Origin: Torymus aiolomorphi
Lineage: Eukaryota; Arthropoda; Insecta; Hymenoptera; Torymidae
NCBI GenBank assembly: GCA_036365515.1
Contig: CM070875.1
Span: 101,539,128-101,603,127 of the forward strand
Reading direction: 5' to 3'
DNA length: 64,000 nt
A program made the translations under genes and the position numbers. Shown one piece after another: positions 46,845 to 57,584 of this stretch. The notes below the pieces were generated by a model, which did not search any database, was not told where the DNA came from, and worked only from the letters and a program-made list of their open reading frames with translations. How positions within the stretch are numbered: position 1 is the first letter of the stretch; the number at the start of each line of letters is the position of its first letter.

Positions 46845-48110
46845 TCAATGATCCATTAGTTGTTGCCTCTTTGGTCGTTGTTCTTCAGTGCCGGATTCGA
46901 TACAACTGTCAGATTCTGTTGGATGAATGTATGAATCTGATGGAAACGTATGATTTGCAGGATCCTTAATAATCGATGCTTCGAAGCGCTAAGTTTCTTT
47001 GTATGAAGAACACAATCCTTTAGAGGCATCTTTTTTGTGTATCATCGAAGACAAACCAAGTAAAATTGGCAATATAAAAGAATGTGGTGCAGTGAGACAT
47101 GGTCGCTATTTTTTTATCCATTTTACAAATATTACTTTCACTCTTTTTTTTATAACTTGTATATACAATATTTAAAAAAGTTTCAACGTGTAAAGAACAT
47201 CCTTGAAAAGATTTTCTTGTTTTAAATCTGGAATCTCATAGCAGGTGACGTCGTGCAGCTGAGAACGTATATCTTCTAAAACGATTTCAGCTGCCATTGT
47301 AACAATTCTAGTTCGTTCGTCTTTTTTATTTTCAAATCTGTTTTGGTACCATTCTGTGCAGAGTTTCTTACTTGCAGTACCATTTTTACATAAAATGACC
47401 ATATCTTTTTTTATCATATGGCACTCAACATCATTCTGAAAATGCACTGTCAGTTTGTTCTTAATAGTTATATAATCCGATAGATCTTCTGATAATCCTT
47501 TTTTAATTTCATTGAGAGAAAATTGACATTCACTTTGGTTGTTATTGATATAATTAATAAGATATTCAATTAAATTTTTTGTATTTTTCCTTGCAGGACG
47601 ACCAACATTTCTTGAACTGTTTCCTCTATAAAAAGCAGACATACAAACACAATGATAACGAGCTTTTACTGCAACTAAATCAGGCACATGTTTCAAAGGA
47701 GCTACAATTTTTTAAAGAAAATCATCACATTTCTTTTCTTCTTCAATGGTCTGTAGTATGTTCTGTCATGTGTCGTTACTTTCAACAGATCGTATTTGTT
47801 GTTTTGAATTGTTACTGAAAGAGCCATCGCATAAGAAAGCAACGAAATTGAAAATCAAATGTGAGAGCTGCTTTATTAATTTCTTTGCTTTCCTTTGATT
47901 TTCTCTGTTTTGAACTACGATACGCAATTATTGCACTTTCACTATTGTACGTTCTTTGGCAACTTGGATGAACAAAAGCTGATGTAATTTTTTCAAATTT
48001 GTTGTACTTATTGTCCACTCTTTGCTTGCTAGACTCCACTAAACGATTCAAAGCTAATTTCTTAATTTCATGCAGCTCCTTTTCATCTCTATTACTTCAT
48101 ATTATGCAAA
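46845..48110 (-). pseudogene. Broken gene of a Cys/His-rich arthropod repeat family
   Basis: Minus-strand pieces: 48,051-47,830 (RLVESSKQRVDNKYNKF, then VHPSCQRTY), 47,820-47,172 (KHVPDLVAVKARYHCVC, GRPARK, SLNEIKKGLSE, then the basic MAAEIVLEDI segment) and about 47,090-46,845 (ILLGLSSMIHKKDAS, SSYKET.RFEASIIK). The KARYHxxC and VHxxCxxxY signatures resemble a family scattered through animal genomes with no assigned function. It is broken by a frameshift near 47,830 and by stops near 47,770, 47,715 and 46,990. It lies between 670-bp inverted repeats, so it is probably the element's own gene or captured cargo. Confidence 0.6.
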
Positions 48111-49244
48111 CAGGCTCCCTATTAATAATCTGAAAAGACAAAATTTAATCAATTATATTTGTCCGAGTGAAATACATATAATTATAACAAAACGTTACAT
48201 ATATAACGTATAACTTTTTTATAAATAATATTCTGAAATATTACGTTACCTTTTGTTTATGTGTGAAGAATAATTCCATACTTGACGTTTTTAATAGCTA
48301 CGATAGTAAGTGACGTTGCTACTTCAAACTTCATTGAGATTTTAACTCCAACTTGTTTTGCTCACCCTGTAATTTTGACAATAATATTAGAATAAATTAT
48401 ATCATTTCATTTTAAATAATGCCTAATAAAAAATAAAATTATTCAAAGAGTTGCAATAAACTAACACCGTCAATTTAATTTAAATAACGCTTCAGTTTAA
48501 TAAATTTCATGTTCGGATGTAATAAAAAATAAATTAGAAAGAAATTCGTTCGCTGATTAATAGTAGATTAATAGTAACATCTTTGTATTTACCTTGCTAT
48601 TTCGATTAAAAAATTCTTGTAAATCAGTAAGTTGTTTATGTTTCTTTTCAAAAAGTAAGTCAGCCAACGTGCTCTTCTAAACGATGGTGTTCACTGCTGC
48701 TACGCTTCTCGACTACTGACTATAGTAACAGTTTTTGCAGCTGCTCCGAAACTGCCTGAGAGAAGTAGCTGTGAGACCCCGCCCCCTAAGTCTCCCTCTG
48801 CCCCCTCTAGGAGACTAGAGGAGACTTAGACCCTTTTTAAGCCATTCAGGTATAAAACAGTTCTTAGAATGGGAATCAATTAAATATACATTTGCGAAAT
48901 CTGTAAATTTACGACAACTATATATAAGATAGTTTGCAGTTGTGAAAAATTTATAGATTTCGTAAATGCATATTTAATTGATTGTCATTGTATGAAATTA
49001 TGGATATCTTACAAACTATATAAAAGTTTATAGATAATTATATTTACATATTTTAATGAAATGTTTCTTATACTGTCAATAAATAAAAATCAACTAAGTT
49101 TAACAAAATGAGCAACTGAAAATTGTAATTCAGCAGAGTCAATTGAAACAAAATCAATTATTTTTGCATATTTTTAATATTTACTTTAACAATTACTTTA
49201 TTTATTAATGTAATATAAAAGATTACATATTTCAAAGATTTGAA
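48111..49244. other. Non-coding interior of the TIR element
   Basis: AT-rich with no gene recognised. It includes the phrase TCTCCTAGTC...GACTAGAGGAGACTT near 48,800, a short imperfect inverted repeat, and an approximately 60-bp inverted pair around 48,880-48,985 (GAATCAATTAAATATACATT and its complement). Confidence 0.5.
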
Positions 49245-49934
49245 CTGTAAATTGTAATAAATAATTAGAAATTTTAAAAAATAATTAAAGAAATGATTTT
49301 TTTTAAATCGAATTTGTCCAGTTTTTCGCATTTCCTGGAAAATTTTTCCACAGATATGTTAATTTTTTTTACATAATCTAAAAGTAGACGTTTCAACAAA
49401 AAAAGACCACTGATAATTTTGAAAAAGTTATTTTTTAATTTGGGATTTTTCGGTTGAAGATAAGGCGTTTTTTAAGGTTTAAAATCAAAATAAAATGTAA
49501 AAATTTTTATGTTCATTCCAAAAAATTACAGCTTGTTTCGGAAACAAAAAGATAAGTTTCCACCAAATTTTGTGAAAAAAAAATTAATTTTGTGTGAGAA
49601 AAAAATTAAAACGAAAAACCCTGGTTTTTCCGATTTTACTCGGAAAATTGTAGGTTTTCGAAAAAAAAATGGTCAATACAAAAGTTGTACATCTTTTTAT
49701 TAGCTACAACTTTCACATTTAACTTTTTGGATAGGAGGTCTAGTTTCGCTGAAAATTGCGAAAAATACTTTTCCACCCCTAAAAGTGCACCCCATTTCAT
49801 CCCCCGTACCTCGGATGGACTCCAATTTATTTTTTTCGTTATCAGCACGATAGCTTCTACCTTGTCCAATAGGTTTCATCCTGTACTTAATTTTTAGGAC
49901 ATTTGGTCTTGTTAACACGCTTCTGTACTGGTCT

Positions 49935-50185
49935 AATAATCTGACTTTGTGCCAGACAGTTTCACGTGTAATATCACCTACTTTGCTTTCTGTTAAAGGT
50001 GTATGGATCGTTTCACATACAAAATTATCACTCGTGTTTTTATTTCACAAGAACATAACTCGTGCATTACTTATTTTCATCGACAGCTTAAATCCGATTT
50101 CTCGTTTACTATTAAGCCGAAGCAACGAACATTCGACATTTTCACTCGTGTGCTATCAAATTTTATAAAATTATAAGATTTAGAT
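49935..50185 (+). repeat. Satellite array part 2
   Basis: One long-form unit (CTGACTTTGTGCCAGACAG, TCATCGACAGCTTAAATCC, TTCACTCGTGTGCTATCAAA) continues the array on the far side of the TIR element. Confidence 0.85.
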
Positions 50186-50781
50186 TATTAGTCTTGATAT
50201 TTATTATGATTCACGGTCCGAAAAATATACTTCTTAGATGAACGTTTTATTTAAATTAATGGTGTAATGAATCTGATAAAACTAGAATATTTCAAAACCA
50301 AGACGCACGCCTGTAAGATGAGTTGAATATCCATATAAAGAACATTCATCAATACCTGAGACGATAAAGGATTAAGTTCATTTAGGTTACAGTCACTTGT
50401 CTTATTCTTCTTACTTTATTTTTCTTGAAAACGATGCTAATGATGGAGAAAAATTAATTTGAATAAAATGAGACTAACGACTTTCCATCAAAAATATTTT
50501 TTATTGTTGCAACGTTTCGGTCATTTTGGGAATATCCCCGACCCTCTTCCGGCTAAATACAAACAATATCAAAATATAAAACATTACAATAACAATTTGA
50601 TAAATATAATCATTACAACAAAAATAATCTCACCGAAGAGAAATATCACATGCATAAGCACAAGTCAATGACAGTCTAACGTATAATACTAACAGCATAG
50701 AGTATGTTTACATTTAGATAACATCGAGCATAGCATATAAAATCAAATCAGTCACGAACTACAAATATAGTATATAGATAA

Positions 50782-52736
50782 CTATGTTTCTGAAAATATT
50801 TTATCAATAACATTTTTGTAACAATTCCTTAATTTTTGTGTGTCCAATTGTCTATTTATATTGTTTTTGTTAGCATGTATAAAAAGCATTTCAGAAAATA
50901 GTCTTTTGTTTAAATTACTTTCAATATCTAATATTTTAATATTGTCAAAATTAAAACTATGATTGTTATGACTTAAGTGTTGTACTAAGGCAGATTTTTT
51001 ATTTTTATTTTTGCAATCTCTATTGTGCTCATAACATCTATTTTTTAGCATTCTGGAAGTTTGTCCTATGTATACAGCATTACTATTTTTACAAAAGATT
51101 TTGTAAACAACATTTTTCTTGTCAAACATATCTATTATATCTTTGCCAAGCTTAATAAAACTAGAAAACTTATTTATACAAGTAAAAACAATATTAATAT
51201 TAGCTTTAGAAAACATTTTACAAATTTGATAATTCACATATTTAATATAGGGTAAAACTATTGTAATTTTATTATGAGAAAGTTTAGTAATTTTTGATAA
51301 ATTATTATGACAATTATTAAGTTTATTTAATCTGATTTTAATGTATTTATTGATGAATTTTAAAGGATAATCATTTAACAAAAGTAACTTCTTAGTTAAT
51401 TTTAAATTTTCTAAATGGAATTTTTTATCAGATAATTTAATACTATAGTCTACTAAATTATAAATAATACCTTTTTTGTGTGAAATTGGATGATGAGAAT
51501 TATAATTTAAATATCTACCAGAAAAGGATGGTTTCCTATACCAATTTGTAATAATTGAATTATCACTTTGCAAAATAATTTCTAAATCTAAAAAACTTAT
51601 TTTGTTGTTATTGCACTTTTCCACTGTAAATTGTAAACTATTATTAAAACTATTAAAAGTATTTAATGTAAATTCGATCATATCGTTCGGAACGCACATA
51701 AAAATATCATCTACATATCTAAAATAAATGTGTACAGTAAAAGGTAACATATCTAAACATTTGGTTTCTAACAATTGTAATGCTAAATCACAAAGAATAG
51801 GACTAAAGGGATTTCCCATAACTGAACCAAATACTTGTTTATAAAAAGTATTGTTAAATTGAAAGTATGTGGAATTTAATAGTAAACTAATAACATTACA
51901 AAACTCGTCTAAAGATAAGTCAATCTTATTTTTTAAATGTTTCCAAAAGTGTTTTATAGCTAAAATGATAAGACTCTCATGTGTATTAGTAAACATACTA
52001 ACCACATCTAAACTAATAAGAGTGTAATTATCAGGAATAACTATTGAGGTTAATTTTTGTTTAAAATCTAAACTATTTTTAATAAAAGATTTTGCAACTG
52101 GAATGTTACATTTTAAAAAATTAGCAATAAATTTCGAAAACCAGTAAGTAGGTGAGTTTACAGCAGAAACAATAAGTCTAATAGGAAATCCAACTTTATG
52201 AACTTTGATTAAACCATATGCTTTGGAAAGTTCAGACTGTTCAATAAGTTTTTTAATATTATCACTTTTGTCAATAATTCCATACTTGGTCCATTTGTTA
52301 TCCAAATTTAACATTTGTTTTTTTAACATATTGATAGGATTCTTTTTGACTATTTTATAGTATTTTTCATCATGTAATTGTTTTTCAATCTTAGAGTAAT
52401 ATTCTTCTTTTTCTATGATAACAGTAGCGTTACCTTTGTCAGCTTTAGTAATTATAATATTTTCTTGATTTTTCTTAATAAATTGTTTAGTTATATCTAT
52501 TTCAGTTCTTTTAATCTTATCAAATTGATAAAATTTATTGAAATTATTGTAATTAGATATAACTTTGGTACTATTAGCACGTAATTTTTCAAGAAGCTTT
52601 TGTGATTCCATACTATGAACTTTATTTTCTAAGCATTTTAAAAACTGTATACTAGACTTATTGTTATCTTCTATTGAGAAATTAAATTTATCTCCTAATT
52701 GAAAAACATTAATAACCTGTGAAGGTAAGGTAACAT
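50782..52736 (-). CDS. Penelope-like RT with GIY-YIG endonuclease
   Basis: The frame is open from about 52,736 (first Met 52,611, giving 609 aa). RT motifs: NIIITKADKGNATVI, GLIKVHK, SLDVVSMFTNTH (motif A), GSVMGNPFSPILCDL (motif B) and YFRYVDDIFMCVP (catalytic YVDD), then FLDLEI and WYRKPSFSGRYLNY. The C-terminal domain reads YKIFCKNSNAVYIGQTSR: GIY-YIG core with R..EH, but the finger's second cysteine is Ser (the plus copy has CKNCN). It would reverse transcribe element RNA and cut DNA. The N-terminal part lies in another frame upstream. Confidence 0.88.
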
Positions 52737-52739
52737 CAG

Positions 52740-53393
52740 TTAAATTGTATAACCATTTGGACTTATATGTATATGTATATCACTAGTGTCTTGACCAGTA
52801 TCACACAAATTCTCGTGTGTATTATTGTGAAATTCACTATTATATAATCTTTGGAATTTACGGTCACTATTAAAACTAATAATTTTACAAACAAAACTAA
52901 GTTTTATACAATAATATTGATTAAATTCTTTAATAATATAACTTGGAATTCCGAATTCTAATAAATATTTCTCATTATCTTTAATGCAATTAACTAAGTA
53001 ATTGATATGTGTGTTTAGGTCAGCAATTTCTGTATTTAAGATAGATTGTTTGATATTATTAATTAAATTATTTCTTTTATTATTAGCAAATTTGCTTCGA
53101 AAATAGATGTTACTAATGTTTTTAATACTATTGTTTATATGTTTGGGAATAATACTATAAAATCTGCATTTAATTAAAAATTTTAATTGGATTCTAACAT
53201 GAAACAAACTTTTATGAATTTTGCTCAAGTTGAGAAAAATTTTTTTAGCATCATATCCAAAAGTATTATAAATCAATTTCAAAATATGAGAAAGGTGTGT
53301 GTGTTTTTTAAACCTTAAAGTTCTTAAAAGTAAATCTTCTTCGTTGAGGTTATGTTGGTCTTTTAAGTTGTAGTTGTTATTATTAATATCCAT
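52740..53393 (-). pseudogene. Penelope-like ORF N-terminal part (frameshifted from RT)
   Basis: 217 codons, MDINNNNYNLKD to ISPNGYTI. Asn/Ile/Lys-rich with predicted helices; characteristic N-terminal region of Penelope-like proteins preceding the RT. The following frame begins W.YNLTDVTLPSQV, so a single-base shift near 52,745-52,760 separates it from the 609-aa frame. Confidence 0.75.
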
Positions 53394-53545
53394 ATCTAAT
53401 GACTAGAAATGTGTCAAAAACGTCGATTTTCAGTCGTGGATGTAAACTAGTTTTCTTGAAAACGATGCTAATGATGGAGAAAAATTAATTTGAATAAAAT
53501 GAGACTAACGACTTTCCATCAAAAATATTTTTTATTGTTGCAACA

Positions 53546-53583
53546 TTTCGGCCGTTTTGGGAATGTCCCCGACCCTCTTCAGG
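53546..53583 (-). ncRNA. Hammerhead-type core in pLTR (minus)
   Basis: The minus strand reads CTGAAGA (53,583-53,577), stem II GG(G)TCG... with complement near GGCC, then GAAA (53,549-53,546). CTGAnGA-stem-GAAA is the catalytic half of a hammerhead. I could not assign a convincing stem I/cleavage strand, so activity is uncertain. Confidence 0.4.
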
Positions 53584-53912
53584 CTAAATACACACAATAT
53601 AAAAATATAAAACATTACAATAACAATTTGATCAATATAATCATTACAACAAAAATAATCTCACCGAAGAGAAATATCACATGCATAAGCATATGCTTAC
53701 ACGTTTTGGTCGTTTTGGGAATATTCCCAACCCTCTTCAGGCTAAATACAAACAATATAAAAATATAAAACATTACAATAACAATTTGATCAATATAATC
53801 ATATGCTTATGCATGTGATATTTCTCTTCGGTGAGATTATTTTTGTTGTAATGATTATATTTATCAAATTGTTATTGTAATGTTTTATATTTTTATATTG
53901 TTTGTATTTAGC

Positions 53913-53949
53913 CTGAAGAGGGTCGGGGATATTCCCAAAACGACCGAAA
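53913..53949 (+). ncRNA. Hammerhead-type core in pLTR (plus)
   Basis: CTGAAGA (53,913-53,919), stem II GGTCG/CGACC with a long loop, then GAAA (53,946-53,949). Mirror of the minus copy at 53,546-53,583. The cleavage strand is not assigned. Confidence 0.4.
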
Positions 53950-54099
53950 CGTTGCAACAATAAAAAATATTTTTGATGGAAAGTCGTTAGTCTCATTTTA
54001 TTCAAATTAATTTTTCTCCATCATTAGCATTGTTTTCAAGAAAATTATTTTACGTCCACGACTGAAAATCGACGTTTTTGACACATTTCTAGTCATTAG

Positions 54100-55042
54100 A
54101 TATGGATATTAATAATAACAACTACAACTTAGAAGACCAACATAACCTCAACGAAGAAGATTTACTTTTAAGAACTTTAAGGTTTAAAAACATACACACC
54201 TTTCTCATATTATGAAATTGTTTTATAATACTTTTGGATATGTTGCTAAAAAAATTTTTCTCAACTTGAGCAAAATTCATAAAAGTTTGTTTCATGTTAG
54301 AATCCAATTAAAATTTTTAATTAAATACAGATTTTATAGTATTATTCCCAAACATATAAACAATAGTATTAAAAACATTAGTAACATCTATTTTCGAAGC
54401 AATTTGCTAATAATAAAAGAAATAATTTAATTAATAATATCAAACAATCTATCTTAAATACAGAAATTGCTGACTTAAACGCACATATCAATTACTTAGT
54501 TAATTGCATTATAGATAATGAGAAATATTTATTAGAATTTGGAATTCCAAGTTATATTATTAAAGAATTTAATCAATATTATTGTATAAAACTTAGTTTT
54601 GTTTGTAAAGTTATTAGTTTTAATAGTGACCGTAAATTCCAAAGATTATATAATAGTGAATTTCACAATAATACACACGAGAATTTGTGTGATCCTGATC
54701 AAGACACTAATGATATACATAAACATATAAGTCCAAATGGTTATACAATTTAACTGATGTTACCTTACCTTCACAGGTTATTAATGTTTTTCAATTAGGA
54801 GATAAATTTAATTTCTCAATAGAAGATAACAATAAGTCTAGTATACAGTTTTTAAAATGCTTAGAAAATAAAGTTTATAGTATGGAATCACAAAGGCTTG
54901 TTGAAAATTATGTGCTAATAGTACCAAAGTTATATCTAATTACAATAATTTCAATAAATTTGATCAATTTGATAAGATTGAAAGAACTGAAATAGATATA
55001 ACTAAACAATTTATTAAGAAAAATCAAGAAAATATTATAATT
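54100..55042 (+). pseudogene. Penelope-like N-terminal ORF and start of RT frame (degraded)
   Basis: Plus-strand counterpart of 53,393-52,420. It contains MKLFYNTFGYVAKKIFLNLS, FYSIIPKHINN and later a lead into the RT frame. Frameshifts lie near 54,190, 54,420 and 54,895. It stops matching at about 55,042 just before the RT's TKADKG motif position. Confidence 0.75.
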
Positions 55043-56213
55043 ATTGAAATATTTAATAAGGAATTAAGAGCGGACAAGTTGCTTTTTTCCTTGATTTGAA
55101 GGTAGGGTAGAGGTGCTACTAAGATTCGCGAGAAATATTTCATATTTGTCATTTTTATATTGTTAAAATTTTATTTTATATAGAGATACAATATACTGTA
55201 TTGTATATCCTTTCAGAACGTTTATTGATACTTTCAAATTTTAATTGATTTTAATGACAAGGATCTGATCACACAATAGTGTAATATCATTATTTGCATT
55301 TGTAAATGAAAATGTCAATGCGGAGAAAATATTATAATTTAATTTAGACTTTCAATTAACTGGGATATGGAACATGGTAAATTTTTAACGATATACAATT
55401 TCCTGGAAATGACTGACTATAATCAAAATTATCGAAATTTTGATATAAAAAGCATTTTGAAGCGACTGAATTTTACCACGCTGACGCGACACAATTTTTT
55501 TACCGTTGACACGGTACTTTTTTATTTAGTTCACATTTAAGTATTTTCTCCGTGATAAGAACTTTTTTTAAGTATGTAGAGGAATCGAATCTGAAATAGT
55601 AGATTTGAGAGTGTAGGCCTTCAAATATATAAGAAATTTTTAATACTCCAAACACGAAAATGTGATATTATTATATCACATTTTCGATGAACGTGATATT
55701 ATTATTTTCGATGAATGTGATATTATTATATCACATTTTACTCCAAACACAAAAATTGAATATTATTATATAAAAATTACATAAAAAATAACATCCTAGT
55801 AAAAGTAATAAATTATTATGCCTATTAAAATATTATACCTATTTTAAAAATACTGTACATTTGTATATTACGTTAACGGAAAAAACTGAATTTGAATCAA
55901 CCGCGCGACGAGGGAACAAACCTACTCCCGCTCGGTGCAGCCGCAGTAGACGCATCTTCAAGTCGCTTACGCGCCGAGAGCAGACGACGCTACCTCTCAA
56001 ATTTTATTTATTTTTTTTATTGCGTTTACAAAAATTTTTGCTAACATGTAAGAGTCTTCCCGCGTGTATTAATATTCAATAGTATTAATATTCAAGGAAC
56101 ATTATGCGATAATTTTTACACCGATTCAATAAAAATTCGAAGCGTAATGTGTGCAGAAAAATTCGCGGTCCCTGATTGGCTATTGCCTATTTCCGCCGCA
56201 GGGGTGGAGCACT
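55043..56213. other. Unrelated DNA replacing the RT core of the plus Penelope copy
   Basis: No gene recognised. It includes a short palindromic tract around 55,655-55,740 (TGTGATATTATTATATCACA repeated) and GC-richer ends (near 55,905-55,990 and 56,165-56,210). It fills exactly the gap where about 435 RT codons are missing. Confidence 0.5.
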
Positions 56214-56588
56214 CTTAAGCTTGGCAAAGATATAATAGATATGTTTGACAAGAAAAATGTTGTTTACAAAATCTTTTGTAAAAATTGTAATGCTGTATAC
56301 ATAGGACAAACTTCCAGAATGCTAAAAAATAGATGTTATGAGCACAATAGAGATTGCAAAAATAAAAATGAAAAATCTGCCTTAGTACAACACTTAAGTC
56401 ATAACAATCATAGTTTTAATTTTGACAATATTAAAATATTAGATATTGAAAGTAATTTAAACAAAAGACTATTTTCTGAAATGCTTTTTATACATGCTAA
56501 CAAAAACAATATAAATAGACAATTGGACACACAAAAATTAAGGAATTGTTACAAAAATGTTATTGATAAAATATTTTCAGAAACATAG
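56214..56588 (+). pseudogene. Penelope-like GIY-YIG domain (isolated)
   Basis: It reads KLGKDIIDMFDKKNVVYK, then CKNCNAVYIGQTSR (intact finger and GIY-YIG core) and the helices to KIFSET. It is nearly identical to the C-terminus of the minus copy. The finger is intact here and mutated there. An upstream ATG at 56,151 belongs to unrelated DNA, so this is not a complete gene. Confidence 0.8.
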
Positions 56589-56911
56589 TTATCTATCTAC
56601 TATATTTGTAGTTCGTGACTGATTTGATTTTATACTCTATGCTAGATGTTATCTAAATGTAAACATACTCTATCCTGTTAGTATTATACGTTAGACTTTG
56701 CTTATGCATGTGATATTTCTCTTCGGTGAGAAAATTTTTGTTGTAATGATTATATTTATCAAATTGTTATTGTAATGTTTTATATTTTTATATTGTTTGT
56801 ATTTAGCCGGAAGAGGGTAGGGGATATTCCCAAATCGACCGAAACGTTGCAACAATAAAAAATATTTTTGATGGAAAGTCGTTAGTCTCATTTTATTCAA
56901 ATTCCTATTTT

Positions 56912-57130
56912 ATGCCAGACAGTTTCACTCGCAAAGAAATATCTACTATCCTTGCCGTGACAGGTGCATGTATCGATTCAAATTGTTTCATATACGAAAT
57001 TATCACTGGTATACCTTATTTAGCAAGATTATCACTTAAGAACTACTTTATAAAGTTTTTTCAAAACATATTATTTGAACATAAAGATCTGACTTTATGC
57101 CAGACAGTTTCACTCTCGATATACCCTACT
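56912..57130 (+). repeat. Satellite array part 3
   Basis: Units with TTTCACTC at 56,931 and 57,110, TATGCCAGACAG, CTACTATCCTTGCCGTGA and AGGTGCATGTATCG. It closes the satellite array beyond the Penelope pair. Confidence 0.85.
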
Positions 57131-57169
57131 GAAAAAACTCACGTGAGATCTCAGATGAGATTTTTCAGT

Positions 57170-57388
57170 TGTAACGAGGTGCGCTTCTCGCATCTCGTTG
57201 AACGGCGAATACAACTACTCGGGCGAGGCGGACATTACACCGACACCGAGCTACGTGCGCACGCACACACACACACACATAGCTCATTTGGTGTTCTTGT
57301 CTGTCGAGGTACATGCCGGGCGAGCAGACGACGCGCACGCCACACTTACCGCCCCGGGAGTCCTGGCCGACGACGACGACATTGCCCC

Positions 57389-57423
<35 letters not shown>

Positions 57424-57580
57424 GGCGAAGTCTTCGCCGCGAAGAGATAATAGGACGAAGGCCGAGACTCATGCTCGCACGCTCGCAGACGATGCACACG
57501 GTCGAATAAAACTGTGCGCCCGGTATGAGCGTGCCCATGAGCTCTCGACGAGCGGTGCCTACGCGGCATAATCTAGCGAC
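57170..57580. other. GC-rich region with short CA and GA tracts
   Basis: (CA)n near 57,260 and (GA)n at 57,391-57,421 lie in GC-rich text. Composition continues beyond the TIR element at 58,449, so that element split one GC-rich block. Several overlapping frames exist, but none has a family signature. Confidence 0.4.
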
Positions 57581-57584
57581 GACG

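Larger units (their letters stand above)
45875..49910. mobile_element. TIR element of about 4 kb with 670-bp inverted repeats
   Basis: Left arm 45,880-46,565 and right arm 49,245-49,905 are reverse complements with moderate divergence. They share TTAAGTACAGGATGAAACCT at the outer edge, GTACGGGGGATGAAATGGGG, AAAGTTGTA and long T/A homopolymer runs. Inside lies one broken gene on the minus strand (46,845-48,110). Satellite units flank both sides, so the insertion target is visible. The superfamily is not determined. Confidence 0.85.
50460..53800 (-). mobile_element. Penelope-like element, minus-strand copy
   Basis: It runs from a pLTR fragment (53,800-53,470, with two ribozyme-core motifs) through the N-terminal ORF (53,393-52,740), RT and GIY-YIG (52,736-50,782) to a pLTR fragment at 50,700-50,460. 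The ends read GAATAAAATGAGACTAACGA. Its mirror image starts at 53,800. One frameshift near 52,750 splits the ORF; otherwise the body is unusually well preserved. Confidence 0.9.
53801..56910 (+). mobile_element. Penelope-like element, inverted plus-strand copy lacking RT
   Basis: It starts with a pLTR mirror image (53,801-54,010). An N-terminal ORF copy follows (54,100-54,755), then the first about 65 codons of the RT frame (to about 55,042). After 1.17 kb of unrelated DNA the GIY-YIG part resumes at about 56,214 and ends in a pLTR fragment (56,700-56,910). The RT core is deleted. With the minus copy it forms a head-to-head inverted pair flanked by satellite on both sides. Confidence 0.85.
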
